Source: Diplolepis rosae (lineage: Eukaryota; Arthropoda; Insecta; Hymenoptera; Diplolepididae). Taken from it: a DNA stretch of 64,000 nt. The DNA lies in NCBI GenBank assembly GCA_030998225.1, contig JAPYXD010000704.1, positions 6,014,001 to 6,078,000 of the forward strand. The letters run 5' to 3'. A program made the position numbers and the translations under genes. Shown one piece after another: positions 34,119-45,266 of this stretch (position 1 is the first letter of the stretch; every line of letters starts with the position of its first letter). The notes under the pieces are model-generated. The model searched no databases and was not told the DNA's origin. It saw nothing but the letters and a program-made list of their open reading frames with translations.

Positions 34119-34921
34119 TCATCGACGACAGAGCATCAACATTCGTCAGTGGATTAACATGAAATGTATTAGTATATCACCGACGCTTGGGGAGTTTCAA
34201 ACTGTAGTTGACTAGAATAAGCATCGGCTGTATTATTTCAACTGGCAATGATATGGTTGCTATGGTTATAACAGTTTAAAAATAATATCGGTAGCGACAA
34301 TAGCGCCACCGCTTGTTGATAGCAAACATTATAATTCGTTCCCCTTTTCTCCTATATGAGTGGAACCACTGTGAGTGGAAACAAATAGAGAAAAGGCAAA
34401 CTGAAAATCAAAGAAAAGGAAAATGCCGGAAATAGCAACTCAAACAGAAACTAGAGATACACATAGAAAAGAAAATTAAAAAAGTTACAATATGTTTCCT
34501 TAATCATTGATTTTTAATGGAAATTTAGTGACCCAATGCCAATATAAATAAACTACATTGAGGTCACAAGTATGTTTTTTATTCTATATCATCTAAACAC
34601 CTTAGTCCTTACAGCTAGATTAACTGAGTAGCGATGATTAAAATTTTAACTAAAACTTACAAAAAATTACCAATACGTTTTTGTAAACTTACTAATTGCG
34701 TTAATTGCTATTACTATTTGTCCAGTATAGTTATTACAAAAGTATGTTTTTCCGACATACCGTAGAATTGCTATATTAAAAACTATTAGATTGTAGAAAG
34801 TAGAAATTGATAAATTTTTTCATCCGTGCATGATTAAAATAGTAATTCTATCTTTGAAAATAATGTTAAATTTGCCAACAATGTTATCGTTTGCGATAAC
34901 CATTATTTATTTTTAACATCA
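34119..34921 (+). repeat. Tandem segmental duplication, unit B (0.8 kb)
   Basis: Near-identical to unit A at both ends. It joins CACATAGAAA directly to AGAAAATTAAAAAAGTT, missing the ~496 bases present in A. The few mismatches show a recent event. Confidence 0.8.
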
Positions 34922-35476
34922 ATAATTGATTTAAATAAAGCAAGAAGATGATCGTACGACAGTACGATTAATGATATTTTATATTATTGCTCACTTATAA
35001 AAATTTTAAACTTGACCTTGTTAATTTTATGGTTATCACACACAATAGTCAGGTAGAATCTAATTCGTCTGTACAATTATTCCATGAAGTTTATTACTAT
35101 TACCAAAGAATTGAAAGTTATATTCACACACGAAATTTTGCATATTGAAATAAAATATTGACATTTCTCAAACTTAATGAATTTGGTCAATTTTACAAAG
35201 AAAATGTAGTCGCATACTTAGTTCCATAGACTTTTGAGCATTGGTAAGTTTTACAAAATTTTTGTACCGCTTACTAAAAATATATATTGTAGTTGTGACC
35301 TTTTAGTCAGCACAACTAATAGGATTTCTCTCAATGTGATATATGCTTATAAGATGGAAGAATGTCAGCATTTTGTTGTTTTCAAAGTTTTCTCAGAAGT
35401 TAATGTTTATTCTCAGTTAATTTCAAGTCCATAAGAAGGGCAAGTGCTTTATCGTCAGTGAAAGGTATTGATAATA
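34922..35476. other. AT-rich non-coding stretch
   Basis: No motif or repeat supported. Confidence 0.4.
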
Positions 35477-37465
35477 ACACAGGCACACAAAAAAAACCAA
35501 GTCTCTGATATTTGAACGCGACACATATGTTTCCATGTAATTTGATCCGCTGATCACGAATCCGCGGTCCAATTGACCCCATCACATCTGGGTCAAGGGC
35601 ATTTGAAGGTCAAAATTGAACACACACATTTGAGTTGAAAAAAATGACTAATCTTTATGTTTTTTGGGTCGCTGAATAATAATTCGAGGTCGGTTTGACC
35701 TCAAGTAGTAAAGGTCAAGGTCATTTGAAGGTCAAACGTGTTTATTTTGGAAATAATGCATTTTTGACTGCAGATTCTGAAAGAACGGAAAATTTTACGT
35801 CCAAAACTGTATTTTTTAATTTTTTTAATATGATCCAAAGGTCATTTCAAGGTCATTATAAGTGGTGATGTGGAGAATCAATTTAATCACTACAAAAATA
35901 CGAAAATATGATTTCCTTTACCTAAACTACTGTGGTAATATATTTTGGTGGTTGCTGGATCAGAATACGGGGTTTTTTGACCCCATCACCCCTGGGTCAA
36001 TGGCATTTGAAGGTCGAAATTGGGAAAAATATCGTTTTAGTGGAATAAACTACTTATCATTATGTTTTTTGGTTCGCTGAATTCGAATTTGAGGTCGGTT
36101 TGATCTCAAGCTGTGAAGGTCAAGGTCATTTTAAGGTCAAACTTGTTTATTTTGAAAAGAAACTGCATTTTTGACTCCAGATTCTGAAAGAACGGAGTAG
36201 TATCTATCAGTAATACCTATCTTGTGTCAGCACCCAGGGCACCTCCACGTGGTGACGGCGGAAACGGCATTGTTTTTCTTGTTTGTTTTCGGCTAAGCCC
36301 TGGGGTGAAGGCATGACGCCGTCATGGCTGGCACAGGAAAGTCTACGATGCAGGGTCTTGGATGCCCAGTATCGGCGGTTGGTCAGGGTGAGCAAGCGGG
36401 CCCGCAATCATCGTCATCAAGTGACCGCAGCTCTTTACTAGTTGGTGACTTGGCTAATAAGGAGTATGATGCTACAAGAAGAATTGAAGATGCTGCAAGC
36501 CACTTTTGTGGCACTGATAAATAACAAAAGCGATGACTAAAAAACTATTGTAGCAAATATGATAAGAAACTATAAGTGTTTGGGATGTTTGATGAGTCAC
36601 AAAGTTCATTTTATGGATGCTCATCTCAGCTATTTCCCTGATAACTTGGGAGATTACAGCGAAGAACAAGGGGAACGGTTCCATCAAGATCTGAAAGAGG
36701 CTGAAACTAGATGGCAAGGGAAATGGGACGTAAATATGTTGGCGGACTACTGTTGGTTACTGAAAAGAGATCGAGTGTCAGATGATGAAGAAGATGACGA
36801 GAGCGCAAAAAGAATTAGAAATCCGCTACACAGATCCTTCGAAAGTAAAAGAAAGCGTTATAGAAGAAAAAACAATAGCTAAGTCTCATATTTATAGTTC
36901 TTCAGAGATTCAGTTCTTTTTTTACCTTGATGGGGCGACCCTTATCTTGTCCTTGAGGAGACAGACGAACCTTGTATTCTGGTTTAACGATCACCAAAAT
37001 ATACTACCGCAATAGTTTAGGTGAAGGGAACCATATTTTCGTATTTTTGCAGCGATTAAATTGATTCTCCACATCACCACTTATAATGACCTTGAAATGA
37101 CCTTTGGATCATATTAAAAAAATTAAAAAATACAGTTTTGGACGTAAAATTTTCCGTTCTTTCAGAATCTGCAGTCAAAAATGCATTATTTCCAAAACAA
37201 ACACGTTTGACCTTCAAATGACCTTGACCTTTACTACTTGTGGTCAAAGCGACTTTGAATTATTATTCAGCGACCCAAAAAACATAAAGATTAGTCATTT
37301 TTTTCAACTCAAATGTGTGTGTTCAATTTTGACCTTCAAATGCCCTTGACCCAGATGTGATGGGGTCAATTGGACCGCGGATTCGTGATCAGCGGATCAA
37401 ATTACATGGGAACATATGTGTCGCGTTCAAATATCAGAGACTTGGTTTTTTTTGTGTGCCTGTGT
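35477..37465. mobile_element. AGGTCA-rich foldback element (~2.0 kb)
   Basis: The left arm (35477 to about 35956) and right arm (about 36988-37465) are inverted copies; outer ends are ACACAGGCACACAAAA and TTTTGTGTGCCTGTGT. The arm contains repeated TCAAGGTCA and TGAAGGTCAAA motifs. The segment 35957-36194 is a second, diverged direct copy of part of the left arm. The centre (36200-36980) has a GC-richer piece and an ORF fragment. I could not fix a target duplication. Superfamily unassigned. Confidence 0.75.
36559..36882 (+). pseudogene. ORF fragment inside the foldback centre (transposon-associated protein tail)
   Basis: A 107-aa frame with MSHKVHFMDAHLSYFPDNLG, then DYSEEQGERFHQDLKEAE and NMLADYCWLLKRD, and a basic tail KRKRYRRKNNS. 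I recall the FPDNLG...S(E)EQGERFHQD...ADYCW.LKRD pattern as the recurrent C-terminus of multicopy, transposon-linked ORFs in arthropods; the exact family is uncertain. It lies between the arms of the foldback, so it was either carried by the parent element or captured. The frame has a plausible normal stop after the basic tail. The N-terminal part is not present here. Confidence 0.45.
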
Positions 37466-37490
37466 AATCTGTGCCCTGTGATGTGCTATA

Positions 37491-38407
37491 CATTCTGTCA
37501 AAAAGTACCGGGAATTGATGTAAAAAAAAGCCCATTTAAAGAGATTGTCAAAAACCCTTTTGACGCTAAGATGGCACCACTATTCTCTATACTGACGTGT
37601 AGTTTGAGCGCGATCTGTCATTTTTTTTTTCACAGTGCTCGATGTCAGTTTATCTCAAGTATGTTTCGCGATTTTCCCAATGGATAAGAATATCGAAAAA
37701 AGAATTTGTCTCAAATTTTGCATTGCAAATGGAATTTCGTGTGCGAAATCGCTGAAAATGTTATAGAACTCTTACGGAGAATCGACTTTATCAAAAACAC
37801 GTGCATATGAGTGGTATAGTGCATTTAAAAGCGGTCGAGATGTGGTGGAAGATTTGCCTCGCTCTGGTCGGCCATCAACGTCTTCAACTGAAGTTAACAT
37901 CGCTAAAGTAAAGGAAATGGTGACTGAAAATCGTCATTCAAGTTTAAGAGAGATAGCCGCTGGACTTTCTGTGCCTCGCGAATCAATTCGTACCATTTCA
38001 AACGATTGTTAGGGCATGAAACGTGTTGCTGCTCGACTAGTTCCGAAAGACCTGAATTTTCTTCAAAAACTCAATCGCGTAAAGGCCAAAAACTCAACGA
38101 ATATCATCGAGGACCACCGTATTCACCTGATATGGCTCCGGCCGACCTTTTTCTCTTCTCAAATCTCAAATTACTACTTCGCGGCACCCGCTTTCAGTCG
38201 ATAGAAGACATAAAAGAGAATTCGCAGCGGGAACTGAAGTCGATTCCGGAAAATGCATTTAAAAAATGTTTTGATGATTGGATTATTCGTTGGCATAAGT
38301 GTATTATTTCGGGAGGGGCCTACTTTGGAGGTGATAAAATAAATTAGGGTGAATAATAAATAGTTTGTGTTTTATCGGCAAATTCGCGGTACGTTTTTGA
38401 CAGAATG
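37491..38407 (+). mobile_element. Internally deleted mariner (917 bp) with TA duplications
   Basis: The ends CATTCTGTCAAAAAGTACCG and CGGTACGTTTTTGACAGAATG are inverted copies, bordered by TA. The frame from 37682 shows the mariner N-terminus (RAYEWYSAFKSGRDVVEDLP, then RSGRPSTS, then SLREIAAGLSVPRESIRT). It carries stops at KML*NSY and ISNDC*GMKR. Near 38085-38115 the frame jumps from KLNRVK to the C-terminal catalytic piece (YSPDMAPADLFLFSNLKLLL), so the region with the first two catalytic Asp residues is deleted. The tail ends CIISGGAYFGGDKIN. Non-autonomous now. Confidence 0.9.
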
Positions 38408-38556
38408 TATTACATATCCGCAGTGTCTTCACTTGATAAATCTATCCTGATGATGTTAGCCACAGTAGCCTTATCCACAATTTGCAAGATTTTGAACAAA
38501 TCAACTTCAGTTTCAGGAACAAGATTTTGTTCTTTAACTCAAGTTAAAAAAACACC

Positions 38557-38640
38557 TCGAACCGTGAGAGGCAAGAGGAACTCACGTTAAAAAAGCACCC
38601 CAAGGGAACAAAAGCCTACTATGTCCACGTCGTTATTCCC
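38557..38640 (+). repeat. Minisatellite-type unit (GAGAGGCAAG...CTCACG...AAGCACCCC)
   Basis: One and a half units of the motif that is tandem at 57690-57832 and inverted at 60306-60395. Here it is CGTGAGAGGCAAGAGGAAC then TCACGTTAAAAAAGCACCCC, followed by TATGTCCACGTCGTT, a tail also present at the other two places. Confidence 0.7.
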
Positions 38641-38649
38641 GGATTAGGC

Positions 38650-39380
38650 TGAGAGTAGGTTTAGCATAAAATACCATGACATCAAACGACTATGGTGCCA
38701 ATGAATTACTAGGTTATGCGGTCATAGGGTAAGAAGGTCATGGTGTTATGAAATTTATCATTTGAGTGGTTAAAATGCACAATGGCTTGTACACACTAAG
38801 TTACGGGGTTTAAATGCGTGCAAGTCTCTTTCTTACAGCGCTATGGTGTGATGGGGGTTATAGGATTATGGGGTTTAAGAATTAAATTGTTATGGGGTTT
38901 TTTTGTTGAAGGATCAAGGGATTAAAGATTCCAGGCATTATTGGGTTTTGGGCCTATTTTGCAAGGTTATGAACAACCCTGACGTCATGAGGTTGAACGG
39001 ACCTCAGATTCGGATCCAGCAACCACAAAAACATCAAATAAAAATGGTCTGGTCAGAGAAAGCATTTTTTCGTTTTGTTTTGTGTTGCTGTGTTATTGTC
39101 ATGCAAAAACTTATCCTTATTAGAAAAAGAATCAGTGATCCCAGAACGTGGGATCACTGAAAAGAATTCTCCAATCTCTTATTGATAGCAAGCATGAAAT
39201 ATTGAATTAGTCTATTTCGCACCAACTCCTGCAACTTTTTGAGCGGACTGTACTTCTCTTTTCAACAATTGAACAAGACGTCTGCATGTTTAAAACTCAA
39301 TACTAATAAGATATCTGACAATTGCCTAATGCTTTTTCACCCTTTCAGGGGCACATTTTTCTGGTGCATCTACTCCAGAT
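38650..39380. other. Non-coding stretch with degenerate TTATGGGGTTT-like units
   Basis: From about 38690 to 38960 short pieces such as GTTATGGGGTTT, TTATGGGGTTTAA and GTTACGGGGTTTAAAT recur irregularly. This may be a decayed tandem array. No gene. Confidence 0.35.
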
Positions 39381-39392
39381 ATGATAGTGACT

Positions 39393-39770
39393 GTAAGGGT
39401 TTTCGGGGTTGCTGATTACGAATCTGAAGTCAGATTTTCAAAATTCAAAATGGCGGATCCAATATGGCGGTCAACATTTTCAAAAAAGGGTAAATTGATG
39501 CTAAATTTTGGATATAAGGGTTTTTGGGATCGCTGATTAGGAATCTGAAGTCAGATTTTCAAAATTCAAAATGGTGGATCCAATATGGCGGTCAACATTT
39601 TCAAAAAAAGGCAATTTAATGCTAAATTTTGGTTATAGGGGTTTTTGGGATTGCTGATTACAAATCTGAAGTCAGATTTTCAAAATTCAAAATGGCGGAT
39701 CCAATATGACGGTCAAAATTTTCAAAAAAGGGCAAATTGATGTTAAAATTTGGTTATAAGGGTTTTTTCA
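39393..39770 (+). repeat. ~120-bp tandem repeat, three copies
   Basis: Each unit has GGGTTTTTGGGATYGCTGATTA, AATCTGAAGTCAGATTTTC, AAATGGCGGATCCAATATGG and TTTTCAAAAAAGGG in that order. Units begin near 39395, 39510 and 39632, and a fourth begins and stops near 39752. AATCTGAAGTCAGATT is itself a palindrome. Confidence 0.85.
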
Positions 39771-40597
39771 ATTGCCTGCGATCTGGCGATCCTGGAAGAA
39801 AGGAATGTGATTTAGAAATTTGTTCATAAAAAAATTAATAATGAAAGTACGCAATGATAATGGTACTGTTTCAATGAATTATGTTAGGTCTTATTTGCGA
39901 GCGTATCACTTTATTTCGCCGCAATAACACTTTTTACTAAGATTCATCTATCAGTCAGGGTAAAAAATGATTAAGAAATTTTGCTATGGAAAATACTGAA
40001 AACTAAAATTGCCCTGCGACTTATATTGGTAAATCTAAGACACAAAAATAAAAAAAAAAACAGTGAATCCGTAGTCTGTGAACATTAATTGGAATTCAAC
40101 CATGAATTTGATTGGGAAAATACCAAGATTGTTGATCATGTCTCTGACTATCGGAAAAGATTAATATCAGAGATGATCCATATAAAATTTAATAAATTTA
40201 GTATAAATAAAAAAGAAGACATATTTACTTTGAATAGAATTTATTTTTCATTACTTAATAGATTAAATTCATGATAGCCTTCCAGCTGATGTCTGTTTAC
40301 ATTTAAAATTCTATGTTTACAATAACTGTTGTCAATATTTAAAGTTAACTGTTATAATCTAATAATTTAGTAGACAAAGTGTCGTCGACTCCATGACATC
40401 ACGTCATTTTATTAGTATAATCACGACTTTTATTATAATTTTATATTCTTGACAATACTCATCATGAGTTAACCTTCTTTCATAAAGGTAAAATTTAATA
40501 ATTTTGTGTATGTTTTTGATATTAAGTTAATTTAATTTTTATTTTTCTTGTGTGTGACAATGTTACTATTTGGTGTTTTTTTTAAATTTAATAAAGC

Positions 40598-40631
40598 CTG
40601 ATGATGTTGGCAAACCCATAGCCAACGAAAC
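40598..40631 (+). ncRNA. Hammerhead-ribozyme-like core motif
   Basis: CTGATGA is followed by a perfect 6-bp stem (GTTGGC...GCCAAC with a 9-base loop) and GAAAC. This is the conserved core order of hammerhead ribozymes: CUGAUGA, stem II, GAAA, stem III. I do not see a convincing stem III with the UH cleavage site or a full stem I, so activity is doubtful. Such cores are known in retroelement repeats of animals. Confidence 0.4.
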
Positions 40632-41305
40632 GTCGCAACAATTTTGACATTATGAAGAGTTTTCTTCTTTATATTTGACCCTCATTGATCGCAAACCAGC
40701 ATCTTTTATAATATTAATATGGACGGTGACACTACCATTTCTTCACTAAAACGCTAAATCGTTGAAATCGTTGAAAGGACCTTCAAAGAATGGCGAATAG
40801 AAAATAATAACTGAATAACAGAAACAAAAGACAAACCATCAGTGCGCTGCTCAATTGTCTTTTGTCTACGCTGTGCTGCGAATAGAGGCCGGCAAGCAAA
40901 GCAAGTTAAGATAGTTTTACTTAATTCCGAGAGAGAAATTTAGCCTATACATCGAAAGATAGTTACGACGTGAATTTGTTTATAATAATTGTTCGAATAA
41001 TAAATAACTGTTTTTCAATTTGCAAGGTATTGCCAGGAATCATTGGAAAGACATTCTTAGTTGATTTCGTAAACAAAATTGAGCCTACTAATTGAAGAAT
41101 TGCCAAACTGTGAATTTGTTTATAAGAATTGTTTAAATGATTAATCATTATTTTCGATTTTCGAACTACCATAGGAAAGAGTCATCGGGAAGACATTCTT
41201 AGTGGACTCCCTAAACAAAAATTGTGACTATAATTAAAAAATCGCCGAACTGTGAATTTGTTAATAGAAATTCTTCGAACAATTGCCAAAAATCGTCTAT
41301 TCTTG

Positions 41306-41306
<1 letters not shown>

Positions 41307-41356
<50 letters not shown>
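41307..41356. repeat. (TA)n microsatellite
   Basis: About 24 TA units flanked by CTTGAT and ATCAAG, making the whole tract a perfect palindrome. Confidence 0.9.
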
Positions 41357-41357
<1 letters not shown>

Positions 41358-41790
41358 CAAGATCAATCAATCAATATATTATTATTTACAAAAATAAATG
41401 GAGAAAACTATGATTTGATGGGTTTTCTATGGTTTTCATCATTAAATTCAAATTTGCGCCAATTTTCACTATGATATTCGTAATCAGCGCATCAAAATAC
41501 GTAAGTATACGTAGTTTCAAAAGAATCGGAGGTCAGACCTATTCGGAACTTTATCCAATAATTTTAACTCATTTTTATTAAAGATGAATATATAGTAATT
41601 TTTATAATTCACAAAATATTAGTTCTAATTTTTTCGTTTCGTAAAAAAAGCATCAGAATTAATACAAATTTTAACATTACATGTATACGAAATTTTGCTA
41701 TAAATTTGTTATAAACCTAAAATATATATGCTTTATATACGAAATTAATTTTTTTCAATATGTATTTAGCGAAAGACGATTAAAAAATAG

Positions 41791-42057
41791 CCAGTCAAAT
41801 AAGAGGAAAAGCGTTGACTCGTGAAGACTCTGTAAATCTGTGCCAGAGAGAACAGTTGTTCGCAATCTTGGTTGGAGGTCCTGAAGGTGAAAGTAGTGGG
41901 GTTGTAATAACCAAGAATAGATTTATAACTGCTTATAGTGCTGTTAAGAATCCCTTGAATTACCCCAGGGTTCTAATACAATGTAGCACAGTACCTTATT
42001 CTATGATTTTTGCTAGAATTAAAAAAGTAGTTGATTTTCGAAATATTGCAGTGGTGA
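41791..42057 (+). CDS. Serine-protease homologue, first recognisable exon
   Basis: The candidate exon reads NLCQREQLFAILVGGPEGES then SGVVITKNRFITAYSAVKN, and later ARIKKVVDFRNIAVVKV. It fits the N-terminal half of a trypsin-fold domain. TAYSAV stands where TAAHC carries the catalytic His, and RNIAVVK where NDIALLK carries the Asp, so both residues are replaced. A GTAAGT follows GTGAAA at 42058. However, reading on in the same frame gives SSLTYMTKVWLPSK, which also looks trypsin-like (before LP), then three stops before GDDVMIAGWK at about 42150. Either a small intron with poor junctions exists, or the gene is damaged. The exon start at 41791 follows a weak acceptor whose phase fits the exon at 23252-23309. 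Confidence 0.6.
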
Positions 42058-42147
42058 AAGTAAGTAGTCTCACATACATGACAAAAGTCTGGTTACCTTC
42101 TAAATAACACAGTATAACACGTGTATTAGCTTGAATCTAATTATTTC

Positions 42148-42230
42148 TTCGACGTGGTGATGATGTTATGATAGCAGGATGGAAAAATGTAGAAATTGAA
42201 AACATTCAACCGTATCACATACTAAACATG
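42148..42230 (+). CDS. Serine-protease homologue, second piece
   Basis: GDDVMIAGWKNVEIENIQPY followed by HILNM and a GTTAGT donor at 42231, in phase 0. MIAGWK stands where trypsins have V(A/S)GWG after the first half-barrel. It is in the same frame as the preceding piece, but stops lie between (TAA near 42105, TGA and TAA near 42133-42141), so its upstream limit is uncertain. No good acceptor in the right phase was found. Confidence 0.5.
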
Positions 42231-42441
42231 GTTAGTCTTTCAACAATAACAAATCTTTTTAAATCCCTAGGATAAAGTTCCATGTTGTACTCTATGTAAA
42301 GATTTCTCTTACAAAATTGATAAACAGATTTTAATTACATGATTATCCATTTTTGTGTAAATAACTTGAGCTTTATCACATTCATAGTTTCACAAGGAAT
42401 TGAGTATTTCAGTACTTGAAAAAAGTATAATAGACTGAAAA

Positions 42442-42685
42442 TACACAGAGAAACATTTTTTTCAACTATGTGACAAACGTCTTATATATTCAGTTGTAAT
42501 ATCTAGATATTGAAGTGTAATACCTGGATATTCAGCTTTACTATCCAAAATATTGCAATATGTTAATAAGAATATCTTAGATATTGCAGCTGAATATTTA
42601 TATAACACAATCAAGCATATAAGGTGCTTGTCATATATTTAAATATCTAGATATTAATCCTGAATATCTATTTTTTTCCGTGTAG
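42442..42685. mobile_element. Palindrome-rich MITE with ACACGGA(A)AAA-type ends
   Basis: The left end ACACAGAGAAACATTTTTTT and right end ATTTTTTTCCGTGTAGT are imperfect inverted partners. Between them TAATATCTAGATATTGAAG, CTGGATATTCAG and AATATCTAGATATTAAT recur in both orientations. A related ACACGGAGAAAAA start occurs in the LTR-like repeats. Lies in the intron 42231-42755 of the protease homologue. Confidence 0.5.
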
Positions 42686-42755
42686 TAAAATTTTTTGGTA
42701 CCACATATATTTTTATTTGGGAAATAAAGGTAAATGTATTTTATGTGTATTTTAG

Positions 42756-42848
42756 AATTTGACAATGTCAAAAAGGAAATCTAAAGTCGTAGACACTATA
42801 CCTAATTATATATTTTTGAGATACGATGATGGCGATCAAACTTTTAAA
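42756..42848 (+). CDS. Serine-protease homologue, third exon
   Basis: It follows TTTATGTGTATTTTAG and ends TTTAAA|GTAATT, phase 0 on both sides. It encodes NLTMSKRKSKVVDTIPNYIF then LRYDDGDQTFK. Joined in phase to the exons on either side, this would place a basic loop and then the stretch before the active-site loop of a trypsin domain. The splice signals and phase are seen; the assignment rests on its neighbours. Confidence 0.45.
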
Positions 42849-42893
42849 GTAATTACATCGAGTTATATATGAAAATTTGTATTTGAAGCTTAA

Positions 42894-43120
42894 GGCGATT
42901 GGCCAACCGGACCATTTGACGTCGGTAATTGCAATTAAAGTATGGAAGGTTATTCGAAAAATAATAACTCAAATAGATTTTTAGTACCAGACAGACGTGA
43001 ACAAAAGTGCCTAGAAGGTCTGTCTGTTACTGAAAATCTATTTTAGTTATTAATTTTCAAATAACCTTACATGCTGTAGTTGCAATTACCGACGTCACCT
43101 GGTTTCGATGATCCACGGCC
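42894..43120. mobile_element. TTAA-flanked palindromic MITE (227 bp)
   Basis: Flanked by TTAA at 42890-42893 and 43121-43124. The arms TGACGTCGGTAATTGCAA and TTGCAATTACCGACGTCA match perfectly, and the outermost ~20 bp match loosely. A second inner pair is AGTATGGAAGGTTATT with AATAACCTTACATGCT. The loop has CAGACAGACGTGAAC. Probably piggyBac-derived. Confidence 0.7.
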
Positions 43121-43133
43121 TTAAGGCTGTATA

Positions 43134-43319
43134 ATAGGGTCTGAGGTCACCAATTGCATTCGACCGCTTTCTCAAATAAAACAATAATTTTAACCAATTT
43201 TTCGGAGAAGACAGTAATGCGTTGCATTTTTCTGCGTTGCTGTCTTCTCCGGAGAATTTATTCGAATTGTTATTTTATTAATAAAGCGGTCGTATGTAAT
43301 TTATGACGTCAGACCCTAT
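43134..43319. mobile_element. Second palindromic MITE, adjacent to the first
   Basis: ATAGGGTCTGAGGTCA...GACCGCTTT is mirrored by AAAGCGGTC...TGACGTCAGACCCTAT. The centre has GGAGAAGACAGTAATGCG facing CGTTGCTGTCTTCTCC. No ORF. Confidence 0.75.
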
Positions 43320-43558
43320 CACATGACCTCGAGAATATTTAAAATCATATAGGGTAATGGAATTAGAATTTGACCAGTTTTTATTAGCTTCATATTTAAT
43401 GGTATTTGTTATAAAAATAGTTAAATGTATAGTGTTTCTATGTAACAAAGATTATTGCTAGTATTCTCTAGTTTATTATTCACATGTTGATTTTCCAGAA
43501 AAAAATAACTCACTGAGAAACAACAGATAGTTTTTTAAAAAGTGCATAAGTTACTTAC

Positions 43559-44336
43559 CAGGTCTAGAAGTATGAAACCGGAATTACCCTATAGATGGTG
43601 TTTGCCACCAGTTTAGGGACCGTACGACCGCTTCTGCAGCGCCATATTCTGCCTCTAGCAGCTGAGAAAGATTGTCAGTAGACAACAACCCAAGTTCGAT
43701 ATACATGCTTTTGGCAAAACACAGTGTTTCGAGTGTTTTAAAAATTCAAAAGTGGTAATTTTGATGTGAGAAACGAAGATCGTGGAAAACTACTGAAAAA
43801 GTGCGTTTGGTGGGATCAGAAGGGTGTTATCTATTATGAGCTGCTAAAACCTGGTGAACGTGTCAACACGAATCGCTACCAACAGCAAATGATCGATTTA
43901 AATCGAGCATTACAAGGAAAACGACCAGATTATCGAAGAAGGCAACACAAAGTCATTTTTCTTCACGATAATGCCCCATCACACACAGCGAAACGGGTCA
44001 AGGAAACGATCGAGACGTTCAGTTGGGAAATACTGGCGCATGCCGCTTATTCTCCACACTTGGCTCCGTCGGATTACCATCTGTTTGCATCACTGGGCCA
44101 CGCTCTCGCTGAACAACGCTTCACTTCGTACGAAAATGTACGAGAATGGCTGGATAACTGGTTTTACTTAAAAGACGAACAGTTTTATTGGCGTGGCATT
44201 CATCACCTTCCAGAGGGGTGGGAAAAATATGTAAATAGCAATGGAGATTACTTTGAATAAAATATTTTTGATCATTTTCATGCAACACACGTGTAACTTT
44301 TGCAAACAAATTCCGGTTTCATACTTCTAGACGTGG
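43559..44336 (+). mobile_element. Internally deleted mariner (778 bp) with TA duplications
   Basis: The ends CCAGGTCTAGAAGTATGAAA and its mirror TTTCATACTTCTAGACGTGG are bordered by TA at 43557-43558 and 44337-44338. The 164-aa frame (43766-44260) starts in the N-terminal part (VRNEDRGKLLKK) and jumps to the catalytic C-terminal half: CVWWDQKGVIYYELLKPGE, FLHDNAPSHTAKR (second Asp) and YSPHLAPSDYHLF (third Asp). The region with the first Asp is deleted in frame, so the protein cannot catalyse transposition, although the ends look well preserved and could be mobilised in trans. The tail ends WEKYVNSNGDYFE. Confidence 0.9.
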
Positions 44337-45266
44337 TATATTCACCTATAAAAATCCGTAAATCGGCCGATTCAGTAGTTCATTTTCGACTAAGTAATTT
44401 GTGGAGTTAATCACAAAACTCATCTATTAAAGTTTGAAAATAATTTTTTTTGTGATATTAATTTTAAAAAAATTTCGATAAATGCAGAATTTAAAAAAAA
44501 AGGTAATTTTCGAAGTATGAAGAGCAAAATGCAAGATTACGACCTAAATAAATTAAGAATTAATTTGTAGACATACAAAACAATAGAGTAGGCAACTTGT
44601 CACATTTGCGCAACCTATGTCGTGGTTCGGGATCAAACTGTATCCCAGGCAGGATCCATAATTTGCATCTCCCTGCAGTAAACAAATTTATTTATAATTA
44701 ACAGCATAGTAGTTTGAGGCGTACGTAGGGGTTTTTTGAAATTTTGATTTTTTCGTTAATCGCAAGCATTTGCAGAAACATGTGATTTTTTTACCTATGC
44801 TTTGAGTTACTTTCATTGTTATATTTAAATAAATTATTATTATTTTGCAAAACGGCTACGTACGCCTAAAGAGGCTTAGTTTACGATCATTTTGGTATAA
44901 ATTTCATCCAAAACAGTTTTATATTGAACGAGATAATTGGGGCACAGTTTGAAAAAAAGCTGTTCCGAGAAAAACGCGTTTAAAGTTTTTGAATGAATTT
45001 TCTGGTGCTTGGACATGGATTGCAACGGTCGCTTAAAGAGGCCAAAAACTACTTTCTCGTTGATACATTGGTATTATTTTGTACTGCCCACTATTCTAAG
45101 AGTATGAAGAACCATTTAAGAGCAAACAATTTTTTTCGATTTTTTGAAAGTTCAAAGGTGGCCTAACCCCTTAAATACAACATATGCTGAAATATATAAA
45201 TTATAAAATTAAAAATTAGAATAATATTATTTTTATGTACACACGAAACAATGTATAACACATGTA

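Noticed and set aside
41805..41900. LVGG in the protease homologue considered as the trypsin activation site (IVGG)
   Set aside because: It lies too close to the SGVVITKNRFITA segment for the usual spacing, and no Arg/Lys cleavage site precedes it; more likely chance.
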